Below are positions 34,896-42,420 of a DNA stretch of 64,000 nucleotides, piece after piece. How positions within the stretch are numbered: the stretch's first letter is position 1; every line of letters starts with the position of its first letter. The translations under genes were made by a program, and so were the position numbers. Under the pieces are notes generated by a model. That model searched no databases, had not been told where the DNA came from, and saw only the letters and a program-made list of their open reading frames with translations. Source of the DNA: Ideonella_A sakaiensis_A (GTDB taxonomy: Bacteria > Pseudomonadota > Gammaproteobacteria > Burkholderiales > Burkholderiaceae_C); the NCBI RefSeq assembly GCF_048320135.1, contig NZ_CP182947.1:2914001-2978000 (forward strand). The letters run 5' to 3'.

Positions 34896-35126
34896 ATGTC
34901 CGAACTTCTTGCAGAACTGTCGAGGAAGGCCAGGAGGCTGACCGTCGAAGAGCGCGCACAGCTTGGCCAGGAATTGCTCGAATCGGTCGCGCGCGACGTT
35001 GATCCGGATGTTCAGACTGCGTGGGAGGAAGAAATTTCAGCCCGCGTCGCGCGGTACGAGAGCGGCGAGGCCGACTTGGTCCCTGCGGAAGAAGTTTTTG
35101 CCGCCGCACATCGCCTGACACGGTGA
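34896..35126 (+). CDS. Addiction-module antitoxin (RelB/TIGR02574-like)
   Basis: 76 residues matching small addiction-module antitoxins: LSRKARRLTVEERAQLGQEL LE-type helix followed by a C-terminal region WEEEISARVARYESGEADLV and EEVFAAAHRL that typically wraps the toxin. GGAG 8 bases upstream sets the start. Its stop overlaps the toxin start (GTGA), the standard antitoxin-first order, and the pair should be autoregulated in such families. Confidence 0.85.
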   Translation: MSELLAELSRKARRLTVEERAQLGQELLESVARDVDPDVQTAWEEEISARVARYESGEADLVPAEEVFAAAHRLTR

Positions 35127-35416
35127 AGTCCGTTCGCTTCCTCGCTGAAGCACAGCAGGAGTTTCTCGATCAGATTGCTTTTTACGAGGGCCGCGAAAAG
35201 GGCCTCGGCGAACGATTTCGCGATTCCGTTCGAGCTGCTACCGCTCTGGCCGTGGCCCATCCGGAACTGGGCGCGCCGTGGAAATCCGGGACCCGGCGCG
35301 TGTTCACGAAGGCTTTCCCATACGCGATCGTGTACCACATCGAGGCCGATGAACTGATCGTCTTCGCAGTCGCGCATTTCAGGCGACGGCCGGCCTATTG
35401 GCGAGGCCGGAGGTAA
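35123..35416 (+). CDS. RelE/ParE-superfamily toxin
   Basis: 97 residues with the ParE/RelE pattern: VRFLAEAQQEFLDQIAFYE, then LGERFRDSV, a mid helix, and the conserved end TRRVFTKAFPYAIVYHIEADELIVFAVAHFRRRPAYW. ParE-branch members poison gyrase, RelE-branch members cleave mRNA on the ribosome; the YAIVYHI...AVAHFRR layout is common to both, so the target is left open. GTG start overlapping the antitoxin stop. Confidence 0.85.
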   Translation: MKSVRFLAEAQQEFLDQIAFYEGREKGLGERFRDSVRAATALAVAHPELGAPWKSGTRRVFTKAFPYAIVYHIEADELIVFAVAHFRRRPAYWRGRR

Positions 35417-35429
35417 ACAAGGTCTTGAG

Positions 35430-35452
35430 CGGGCGCCCCGATGAAGCGCCCG
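35430..35452. terminator. Bidirectional hairpin between the toxin and gamma-glutamyltransferase genes
   Basis: CGGGCGC (35430-35436) pairs with GCGCCCG (35446-35452), loop of 9, centred in the 46-base gap between two convergent stops. No long U-tract on either side; termination is inferred from position. Confidence 0.5.
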
Positions 35453-35462
35453 TCACGAGCCC

Positions 35463-37079
35463 TCAATACCCCACCGCCTGCCCATCCTTGCGCGGATCCG
35501 AGCCGGCGACATAAACCTCGCCCTGCCGCGTTACCAGCTGCGCGCCGCCGAAGGCGAAGACGCCGTTGCCGTTTTCGACGGTGACTTCGTGGCCGAGCTC
35601 GCGCAGGCCGGCGATCAGCGCCGGGTCCATCTGCGGCTCGACGGCGACTGCCTTGCCGCCGGTGACGCGCCAGCGCGGTGCGTCGGCGGCGGCTTGCGGG
35701 TTCTGGCCGTAGCGCAGCACGCGCAGCGCCATCTGCAGGTGGCCCTGGCATTGCATCGGGCCGCCCATCACGCCGAATGCCATCCGCGGTGAACCATCTG
35801 CATTCATCGCGAATGCCGGGATGATCGTGTGCGACGGCCGTTTGTTCGGCGCCACCTCGTTGGCATGGCCCGGCGTCAGGTTGAAACCGAAACCGCGGTT
35901 CTGCAGGCTGATGCCGGTAGCCGGCACGACGACGCCGGAGCCGAAACCCATGTAGTTCGACTGGATGAACGAGACCATCATCCCCGACGCATCGGCCGCG
36001 GCCAGATAGACGGTGCCGCCGGGGCGCGGTGCGCCGTAGGCCGGGTCGCTTGCGCGCTGCGGGTCGATCAGCTTTGCGCGGTCCGCCAGGTAGCCGGCAT
36101 CCAGCAGTTCGGCCGGCGTGACCTGCATCGCATCGATGTCGGCGTTGTACTGGTAGAGGTCGGCAAACGCGATCTTCATCGCCTCGATGCTGGCGTGCAG
36201 CGTCGCGATGTCGTCGACAGGCCGGTCGCCGATGCCGTGCGCCTCGAGCAAACCGAGCGCCATCAGCGCGGCGATACCCTGGCCGTTCGGCGGGATCTCG
36301 TGGATCACGGTGTCGCCGAAGCTCTGGCTGATCGTTCCGACCCAGTCGGCCTGGTGTGCGGCCAGGTCCTGCTCGGTCATCACGCCGCCGTTGGCCTGGC
36401 TGTGCGCGGCCATCGCGCGCGCCAGTTCGCCGCGGTAGAAGGCCTCGCCGCGGGTTTCGGCAATCAGCTCGAGCGTGCGGGCATGGCCCTCGCTGCGGAA
36501 CAGCTCGCCGGCCTGCGGCGCGCGGCCGCCGGGCATAAAGCACTCGGCAAAGCCGGGCTGTGCGCCGAGCCGCTCGGCGCCGAGCGCCCATTGAGTTGCG
36601 ATCGTCGGCGAGACGGCGAAGCCATCGCGCGCGAGCGCGATCGCCGGTTGCGCCAGCTGCTCGAACGGCAGCTTGCCGAAGCGTTTGGCCAGCTCAACCC
36701 AGGCCGATACCGCGCCCGGCACCGTGACGGCATTCCAGCCGCTTTCCGGGATGCCGCCGAGCTGCTTGAAATAGTCAGCTGTCCACGCCGCCGGCGAGCG
36801 GCCGGAGGCATTCAGACCGTGCAATTCCTTGCCGTCCCAGACGATTGCAAAGGCGTCGCTGCCGATGCCGCAGCCGGTCGGCTCGACGACGGTCAGCGCC
36901 ATCGCCGAAGCGATCGCCGCGTCGACCGCATTGCCGCCGGCCAGCAGCATCTGCAGGCCGGCCTGCGCGGCCAGCGGCTGCGAAGTCGAGACGACGTTGC
37001 GGGCCATCACCGCACTGCGGCGCGACGGGTAGAACTGGCTCCAGTCGATCGAGCCGGCGTTGCTGTTGTTGTTGGCCAT
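35463..37079 (-). CDS. Gamma-glutamyltransferase family protein
   Basis: A 538-aa Ntn-hydrolase. Such enzymes self-cleave before a conserved Thr; here PGGTVYLAAADASGMMVSFIQS fits the start of the small subunit, followed by FGSGVVVPATGISLQNRG and GVMGGPMQCQGHLQM, with Gly-Gly oxyanion residues. The N-terminus shows no signal peptide (MANNNSNAGSIDW), so unlike E. coli GGT it may be cytosolic. It hydrolyses or transfers gamma-glutamyl groups, or acts on related substrates. It is 3 bases downstream of a Bug-type binding protein, which suggests use of an imported gamma-glutamyl or amide compound (inference). Confidence 0.9.
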   Translation of the reverse strand: MANNNSNAGSIDWSQFYPSRRSAVMARNVVSTSQPLAAQAGLQMLLAGGNAVDAAIASAMALTVVEPTGCGIGSDAFAIVWDGKELHGLNASGRSPAAWTADYFKQLGGIPESGWNAVTVPGAVSAWVELAKRFGKLPFEQLAQPAIALARDGFAVSPTIATQWALGAERLGAQPGFAECFMPGGRAPQAGELFRSEGHARTLELIAETRGEAFYRGELARAMAAHSQANGGVMTEQDLAAHQADWVGTISQSFGDTVIHEIPPNGQGIAALMALGLLEAHGIGDRPVDDIATLHASIEAMKIAFADLYQYNADIDAMQVTPAELLDAGYLADRAKLIDPQRASDPAYGAPRPGGTVYLAAADASGMMVSFIQSNYMGFGSGVVVPATGISLQNRGFGFNLTPGHANEVAPNKRPSHTIIPAFAMNADGSPRMAFGVMGGPMQCQGHLQMALRVLRYGQNPQAAADAPRWRVTGGKAVAVEPQMDPALIAGLRELGHEVTVENGNGVFAFGGAQLVTRQGEVYVAGSDPRKDGQAVGY

Positions 37080-37082
37080 GGT

Positions 37083-38066
37083 TTACTGGATCGTGATCTT
37101 GTGCTGGCGAATCACATTGCCCCAGCGGGCGCTGTCGGCCTTGACCATCGCGGCGAACTGCGCCGGCGTGCCGGTCGCTGCCGCATCGACACCGAGCTTG
37201 GCCAGGCTGGCCTTCACTTCGGGCGACTGCACAGCCTGGTTGAAGGCCTGGTTGACGCGCTCGACCAGCGCCGGCGATGCACCGGCCGGCAGATAAACCC
37301 CGAACCAGGTCACCGATGCAAAACCGGGCAGGCCCGATTCGCCAATCGTCGGCAGTTCGGGCGCCAGCGTCGTCCGTTTTTCGCTGGTCACGCCGAGCGC
37401 GCGCACCTTGCCGCTGTTGACGTGCGGCATGCCGGTCGGCAGCGAGTCGAACAACACATGCACCTGGCCGGTGACGAGGTCCGGGATCGCCAGCGCGGTG
37501 CCCTTGTACGGCACATGCGTCATCTCGATGCCAGCCTGCGCGCTGAAGGCAGCGGTATTCAAATGCACGATCGTGCCGTTGCCGCTGGTTGCGTAGTTGA
37601 GCTTGCCGGGATTCGCCTTTGCATAGGCGACCAGCTCGGCGACCGTCTTCACCGGCAGCGACGGCGTGACGAGCAGCACGCTCGGCGCATCGGCGACGTG
37701 GGCAACCGGAATGAAGTCCTTGCCGGCGTCGTAACTCAGCCGCGGCATCAGGTGCGGCGAGATTGCATGGGTGCTGCTGGTCGTGAACAAGATGGTCTGG
37801 CCGTCCGGTGCGGCCTTCGCCACTTCGCCCGAGCCGATCGTGCCGCCGGCGCCGGCCTTGTTCTCGATCAGCATCTGCTGGCCGAGGTTCTGCGCCACCT
37901 GCTGGGTGACGACGCGCGCGATCAGGTCGGTGGCGCCGCCAGCCGGAAACGGCACGACGACGCGAACCGGGCGCTCCGGCCATTGGGCCTGCGCAACTGC
38001 CGCGCTGCTGAAAGCCACCGCGCAGGCCATGCCCACACCTTTAAAAATCCAGGACGTCAGACGCAT
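37083..38066 (-). CDS. Bug/TctC-family periplasmic solute-binding protein
   Basis: A 327-aa exported protein: signal peptide MRLTSWIFKGVGMACAVAFS ending near AVAQA, then the Bug fold with VRVVVPFPAGGATDLIARVV, ENKAGAGGTIGSGEVAKAAPDGQT and HVPYKGTALAIPDLVTGQV. These bind carboxylates, amino acids or amides, sometimes as sensors without transporter partners; no TctA/TctB genes are nearby. GGAG 7 bases upstream fixes the start. It leads an operon with the gamma-glutamyltransferase gene and is divergent from a LysR regulator. Confidence 0.92.
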   Translation of the reverse strand: MRLTSWIFKGVGMACAVAFSSAAVAQAQWPERPVRVVVPFPAGGATDLIARVVTQQVAQNLGQQMLIENKAGAGGTIGSGEVAKAAPDGQTILFTTSSTHAISPHLMPRLSYDAGKDFIPVAHVADAPSVLLVTPSLPVKTVAELVAYAKANPGKLNYATSGNGTIVHLNTAAFSAQAGIEMTHVPYKGTALAIPDLVTGQVHVLFDSLPTGMPHVNSGKVRALGVTSEKRTTLAPELPTIGESGLPGFASVTWFGVYLPAGASPALVERVNQAFNQAVQSPEVKASLAKLGVDAAATGTPAQFAAMVKADSARWGNVIRQHKITIQ

Positions 38067-38137
38067 CGCTTGTCTCCAAATAGGTTTGTGTCGCCGGCGC
38101 ATCTTAGGAACAGGGTGCTTTGAGCGCAAACACCGTT

Positions 38138-38166
38138 TTTGCAAAGACCTTTGCCAAAATGGCAAA
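38138..38166. promoter_or_regulatory. Palindromic operator pair between the Bug and lysR genes
   Basis: TTTGCAAA (38138-38145) and TTTGCCA-AAA-TGGCAAA (38150-38166) lie in the divergent 119-base gap. The second has T-N-A spacing like a LysR box and shares the TTTGC half with the first. An in-frame ATG at 38159 falls inside it, which argues that LysR translation starts at 38186. Confidence 0.6.
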
Positions 38167-38185
38167 TCCGACGGAAAGTCCAGTC

Positions 38186-39097
38186 ATGCGCACCCACTGC
38201 CTGCAGGAAGCCGCGCTGCGTTATTTCATTGCGGTGGCCGATACCGGCTCGTTGACCGAGGCGTCGGCGCGTCAGCATGTCGCGGCGTCGGCGCTAAGCC
38301 GGCAGATTGCGGCGCTCGAGGCGCAGCTCGGCGTGGCCTTGTTCGAGCGGCATCCGCGTGGCATGGTGCTGACCGCCGCTGGCGAGATCCTGCTGGCGCA
38401 TGCGCGGCGCGCCGAGCTCGATGCCCGTGCCGCGCTCGAGGACATCGGCGCGCTGCAGGGCCTGCGCGCCGGCCTGGTGCGGCTGGCCACCTCGGACGCC
38501 TTTGCCAACGAGCTGGTGCCGAGCCTGTGCGTCGACTTCCAGCGCCAGCACCAGGGTGTCGGCTTCGACGTGATGGTGATGCCGACCGCCGAGGTGCCCG
38601 AGCAGGTGCGCCATGGCGTGGCCGACATCGGCCTGTGTTTCAGCCGCGCGCCGCACAAGGACATCGCGGTGCTGTACCGCCAGCCGGCGCCGGTGCTGGC
38701 GCTGATGCTGCCGGACCATCCGCTGGCCGCTCGCGACAGCGTCACGCTGATGCAGATGGCCGACTGGCCGCTGGCGCTGCCGCCGGCGGCGACGACGATC
38801 CGGCAGATGATCGACATCGTCTGCAGCCGGCAAGGGCTGCAGCTGTCGCCGCAACTGGTCAGCAACCACGCCCGGTTGATGCTGCGTTTCGTGCTGAACG
38901 GCGGCGGGCTGTCGGTCTCGAGCGAGATTTCGGCGCGGCACCTGCTGGCGCGCGGCGCGATCGTCGCCCGGCCGATCGCCGATGCCGGCATGGACATGCG
39001 CGACATCGAGGTGCAGGCACTTGCCGGCCGCGGCCTGCCGGTTGCGGTGCAGGCCTTTCTGGATCTGTTGCGGGTTCGGCTTGTTGGGCCGGCTTGA
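38186..39097 (+). CDS. LysR-family transcriptional regulator
   Basis: A 303-aa regulator with N-terminal winged helix (LRYFIAVADTGSLTEASARQ, VAASALSRQIAALEAQLGVALFER) and a two-lobed effector domain. It is divergent from the Bug-gamma-glutamyltransferase operon with paired palindromes between them, so control of that operon plus self-repression is likely. The start at 38186 (MRTHCLQEAALRYF) fits family length; ATG 38159 would make the coding region cross the operator. The effector is unknown. Confidence 0.88.
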   Translation: MRTHCLQEAALRYFIAVADTGSLTEASARQHVAASALSRQIAALEAQLGVALFERHPRGMVLTAAGEILLAHARRAELDARAALEDIGALQGLRAGLVRLATSDAFANELVPSLCVDFQRQHQGVGFDVMVMPTAEVPEQVRHGVADIGLCFSRAPHKDIAVLYRQPAPVLALMLPDHPLAARDSVTLMQMADWPLALPPAATTIRQMIDIVCSRQGLQLSPQLVSNHARLMLRFVLNGGGLSVSSEISARHLLARGAIVARPIADAGMDMRDIEVQALAGRGLPVAVQAFLDLLRVRLVGPA

Positions 39098-39214
39098 GCA
39101 GCTGCGATCATCGGCAGACGAACAACGGTGCGTTAAAGTCACCCGCCTGCCGCTGCCGGCCTGTCTGACGAGCCTGGCCCGTCGCCGGCAACCCAACGCA
39201 CCTCCGGAATCCGC

Positions 39215-39379
39215 ATGAACAGCAAGTCACTTTTTGCGCCGCTGCTGCTGATCGCGCTCGGCATCTTTTTCCTGTTGTCGAACCTCGGCATGCTGCCGCA
39301 GATCGGGCCGTTGATCGCGCGCTGGTGGCCGCTGATCCTGATCGTGATCGGTGTCGGCCTGCTGCTGAAGCGGCGTTAG
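39215..39379 (+). CDS. Small two-helix membrane protein (LiaF/DUF5668-like)
   Basis: 54 residues: one hydrophobic helix (FAPLLLIALGIFFLLSNLG), a short turn with WW, a second helix (PLILIVIGVGLLL) and a KRR end. The L-x-G-x-x-x-L-L-x-N-x-G then WWPLILIxxG pattern is that of the LiaI/LiaF-like transmembrane region (DUF5668). Function unknown. The SD is weak (GGA). It sits alone between lysR and a KOW protein. Confidence 0.7.
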   Translation: MNSKSLFAPLLLIALGIFFLLSNLGMLPQIGPLIARWWPLILIVIGVGLLLKRR

Positions 39380-39402
39380 TCGACAGACAGAGGCTTCTTG
39401 CA

Positions 39403-39615
39403 ATGGCAAAGAAGAGCGACCCTGCGGACGGCATCAAGGACGGAGATTTCTGCCGGGTCATTGGCGGGACTCATAAAGGCAAGTCCGGGACCGTTCGCGA
39501 CCTGAATGTCAGCAAGACCGGCCAGCTCACGATGACCGTGGTACAACAGAACGGTGAGCGTTTCAAGACGCTGGCCAAGAACGTCGTCGTTGCAACGCAG
39601 GGCGATCTCGCATGA
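39403..39615 (+). CDS. Small KOW-motif protein
   Basis: 70 residues with a single KOW core, GDFCRVIGGTHKGKSGTVRDL, continuing MTVVQQNGERFKTLAKNVVV. KOW motifs occur in ribosomal L24/L26 and NusG and contact RNA or protein. Here the domain is nearly the whole protein, so an RNA- or ribosome-associated role is plausible but untested. Weak AGAGG upstream. Confidence 0.75.
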   Translation: MAKKSDPADGIKDGDFCRVIGGTHKGKSGTVRDLNVSKTGQLTMTVVQQNGERFKTLAKNVVVATQGDLA

Positions 39616-39659
39616 CGGCCGAACCCGGAGCACGGCGCTGAAACTACGAGGTCTGCTCG

Positions 39660-40571
39660 ATGTCGACGTCTGATCCCGTGCGTCGCCGGAGCGGCATGGC
39701 GGTGGCGCGGCTGGCCGCACTGCTGCTCAGCGGCTTGCTGGCAATTTTTCCGGCGCTGGCGCTGGACCTCGATGCGCTGTGGGACTTCGGCAATCCGGCA
39801 CTCAGCGAGCAGCGTTTTACCGCGGCGCTGGCCGATGCAAGCGCCGACCAGCGGCTGATCCTGCAGACGCAGATTGCGCGGACCTTCGGGCTGCGCCGCG
39901 ATTTCGACAAGGCGAGGGCGGTGCTCGCAACGATCGAGCCGGAGATGCGCGGCGCATCGCTGGAAGCGCAGGTCCGGTACCAGTTCGAGCTCGGCCGCAG
40001 CTTCTTCTCGGCGGCGCATCCGCCGGCCGAACGCGGCGCGGCAAACCTCGACCGCGCGCGTGCGGCCTATCTGCGTGCCCACGAGCTTGCCGTTGCTGCG
40101 CAGCTCGATGGGCTGGCGGTCGATGCGCTGCACATGTTGGCGATCGTCGAGTCCGAGCCGGAGCGGCAGCTCGAATGGAATGAACGCGCGGTCGCCTTGA
40201 TCGAGCGCTCCGACCAGCCGGCGGCGAAGCGCTGGGAGGGCGCGCTGCGCAACAACATCGGCCACGTCAAACGACAGAACGGCGACTACGACGCCGCGCT
40301 GGCCGAATTCCGGCTGTCGCGCGCCGCCTACCAGCGCGCCGGCCGCACGCGCAATGTGCGCATTGCCGACTGGATGATTGCGCGCACCTACCGCGACCAG
40401 CGGCGTTTCGACGAGGCCCTCGCGCTGCAGCTCGAGCTGGAGCGGGCCTGGGATGCCGATGGCCGGCCCGACCCGCATGTTTTTGCCGAGCTGGAGCACA
40501 TCTACCGTGCGCTGGGCGACGAGGAACGGGCGCTGTTCTACCGCGCGAAGGCGAATGCCGCGACGCGATAG
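39660..40571 (+). CDS. Exported TPR-repeat protein
   Basis: A 303-aa protein with an N-terminal signal sequence (AVARLAALLLSGLLAIFPALALD) and helix-turn-helix repeats of TPR spacing throughout (for example NNIGHVKRQNGDYDAALAEFRLSRAAYQRAGR and IARTYRDQRRFDEALALQLELE). It is probably periplasmic and mediates protein contacts. No catalytic motif. It is followed by tspO with a 63-base gap. Confidence 0.78.
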   Translation: MSTSDPVRRRSGMAVARLAALLLSGLLAIFPALALDLDALWDFGNPALSEQRFTAALADASADQRLILQTQIARTFGLRRDFDKARAVLATIEPEMRGASLEAQVRYQFELGRSFFSAAHPPAERGAANLDRARAAYLRAHELAVAAQLDGLAVDALHMLAIVESEPERQLEWNERAVALIERSDQPAAKRWEGALRNNIGHVKRQNGDYDAALAEFRLSRAAYQRAGRTRNVRIADWMIARTYRDQRRFDEALALQLELERAWDADGRPDPHVFAELEHIYRALGDEERALFYRAKANAATR

Positions 40572-40634
40572 CCCACGGTGCTGCTGCCCGGCGCTGCGCC
40601 GGCTGCCGGTCCAGTCCCGCGCGAGAATGTTGTC

Positions 40635-41171
40635 ATGAGCTTCATGCCACAACCCCGGGCGACCGGCGCCGCGCCGCCGGTGCCGATGTCCCGCCGCCAG
40701 CAGGCGATCGGCCTGCTCGGCTGGCTCGCGCTGGTATTTGTTGCTGCCGCGATCGGTGGTTTTGCATCGGCGAGCGCCGGCGAGTTCTACCGCGCATTGG
40801 CGCGGCCATCGTGGGCGCCACCGGGCTGGCTGTTCGGCCCCGTCTGGTCGCTGCTGTACCTGATGATGGGCATCGCCGCATGGCTGGTCTGGCGACGCGG
40901 CGGCTTTGCCGCCACCGGCAGCGCACTGACACTGTTCATCGTCCAGCTTGCCGTCAATGCCTTGTGGACCTGGCTCTTCTTCGGCTGGCGGGTCGGTGCG
41001 GTCGCGTTCGGTGAGGTGCTGCTGCTGTGGCTGCTGATCGTCGTCACGATCGTGCTGTTCTGGCGCATCAGCCGGCTGGCGGCGCTGCTGCTGTTGCCAT
41101 ACCTTGCGTGGGTCAGTTTTGCGTCGGCGTTGACCTTCGTCACCTGGCGGATGAATCCCGCTTTGCTCTAG
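40635..41171 (+). CDS. tspO: TspO/MBR-family membrane protein
   Basis: A 178-aa five-helix membrane protein. The TspO pattern is clear: FYRALARPSWAPPGWLFGPVWSLLYLMMGIAAWLVW, then ALWTWLFFGW and a Trp-rich end. TspO binds porphyrins and sterol-like ligands and takes part in stress or tetrapyrrole homeostasis. It starts at ATG 40635; the open extension is Pro-rich. Its 3' part (40885-41166) is repeated, broken, at 46325-46606. Confidence 0.9.
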   Translation: MSFMPQPRATGAAPPVPMSRRQQAIGLLGWLALVFVAAAIGGFASASAGEFYRALARPSWAPPGWLFGPVWSLLYLMMGIAAWLVWRRGGFAATGSALTLFIVQLAVNALWTWLFFGWRVGAVAFGEVLLLWLLIVVTIVLFWRISRLAALLLLPYLAWVSFASALTFVTWRMNPALL

Positions 41172-41268
41172 TGACGTAAAAAACGCGTTGCGGTACCAGC
41201 TTGGAGCGGCGACGATGACCGCGTGATGCAACAGCCCGGCGCCGCCGCCGGTGCAGTAGCGCAACGCC

Positions 41269-42123
41269 ATGTCCGACGTCTTCATCTCGTATTCGCGCAG
41301 GGATCAAAACTTTGTCCGCAAGCTGCACCAGCGGCTCGGTGAGGCAGGGCGCGAAGCCTGGGTCGACTGGGAAGGCATTCCGCCGTCGGCCGAATGGCTG
41401 CGCGAGGTCGAACTGGCGATCGAGGCGGCCGATACCTTTCTTTTCGTGCTGAGTCCGGATTCGCTGGCATCCGACATCTGCCGCCACGAATGTGAGCATG
41501 CTGCGCGTTTCAACAAGCGGATCATTCCGGTCGTCGCGCGGCCGGTCGACGCCGACGTGGTGCCGGATCCGCTGCGCCGCATCAACTGGTTGTTCTTCGA
41601 AGACGATGCGCGGTTCGATGATCGCTTCGCCACGCTGCTGACGACCATCGATACCGACCTCGACTGGGTCCGGCAGCATTCGCGGCTGCTGGTGCGCGCC
41701 CGCGAGTGGGACGCAAAAGCCAAGGACAAGAGCTACCTGCTTGCCGGCACCGACCTCGACGCGGCCGAACGCAATCTGACCGCCTCCGGCGAACGCCAGC
41801 CGCTGATGGGCCCGTTGCAGATCTCGTATGTTGTGGCGAGCCGCCAGCACGCGACCGAACTGCAGCGCCACCAGCTGCGCGGCTTCTACATCGTCAGCAT
41901 GGTCTACAGCGTGCTGCAGACGCTGGTGTCGTATTTCGTCGTCTTCGACGAGATCTCGGAAACCGGGCTGGTCTATCTGTCGCCGATCTGGGTGCTCGGC
42001 CTTGTCTTCGGCGCCTATGGCCTGACCTTCGGCAAGACCTCGCTGAAAAAGTCGCTGATCGCGACAGGCATCTCTGCGGTGTTGCTGTACGCGTTTTTCA
42101 TCGGGCTGTGGCCGATGTTGTGA
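41269..42123 (+). CDS. TIR-domain protein with C-terminal membrane helices
   Basis: 284 residues. Residues 1 to about 130 are a TIR domain: SDVFISYSRRDQNFVRKLHQ, VDWEGIPPSAEWLREVELAI, FVLSPDSLASDICRHECEHA, with Glu74 at the position of the NADase glutamate. A linker (LLAGTDLDAAERNL, ISYVVASRQHATELQRHQ) is the type that in larger bacterial proteins joins TIR to a membrane helix and WD40 repeats. Here it ends in about three helices (207-226, 236-255, 263-282). TIR proteins often act in phage defence through NAD+ cleavage or as signalling scaffolds; a defence role here is inferred. It lies inside the tspO-lrp repeated interval. Confidence 0.82.
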   Translation: MSDVFISYSRRDQNFVRKLHQRLGEAGREAWVDWEGIPPSAEWLREVELAIEAADTFLFVLSPDSLASDICRHECEHAARFNKRIIPVVARPVDADVVPDPLRRINWLFFEDDARFDDRFATLLTTIDTDLDWVRQHSRLLVRAREWDAKAKDKSYLLAGTDLDAAERNLTASGERQPLMGPLQISYVVASRQHATELQRHQLRGFYIVSMVYSVLQTLVSYFVVFDEISETGLVYLSPIWVLGLVFGAYGLTFGKTSLKKSLIATGISAVLLYAFFIGLWPML

Positions 42124-42129
42124 TGCGGC

Positions 42130-42208
42130 TCAGGCCAGCGGCACGCTCGCCTCCTTCAGCACCCGCAGCACGAAGTGCAACTGGCTGTGGCGGATGCCCG
42201 GGATCTTG
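42130..42208 (-). pseudogene. 3' fragment of the lrp gene (duplicate)
   Basis: 79 bases that match 46636-46714, the last 26 codons of the intact Lrp gene, with 5 differences counted by eye. The match stops abruptly at 42208/42209. It has no start and cannot be expressed alone. With the tspO fragment at 46325 it marks duplicated flanks around the cassette. Confidence 0.85.
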
Positions 42209-42346
42209 CCAGAGCGAACTCGCCAACGGCCTCGAAGATCGCCTGTACCTGGCGTTCAGGGCTGGTTTGCCGCGGCGTGCCCGTTCGACGCGGCGGCCTT
42301 TCCGGCGCGCGACGCGGGCCGGCGCAGATCCGATCCGAGAACGCAA

Positions 42347-42396
42347 AAGTATGTGTCATGGCAATACTTGCTACAGCACATAAATCGGGATAAACT
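42347..42396 (+). promoter_or_regulatory. Promoter and palindromic operator of the Bug-CaiB-CitE operon
   Basis: AAGTAT-N11-ATACTT (42347-42369) overlaps a -35 TTGCTA (42368-42373), followed by 17 bases and a -10 TAAACT (42391-42396). A transcript would start near 42403, 18 bases before the ATG with an AGGAGA SD. The palindrome is a candidate site for the MarR protein encoded in the cassette, though no second copy was found near marR. Confidence 0.5.
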
Positions 42397-42420
42397 CCGC
42401 GTACCTTGTAGGAGACTTCC

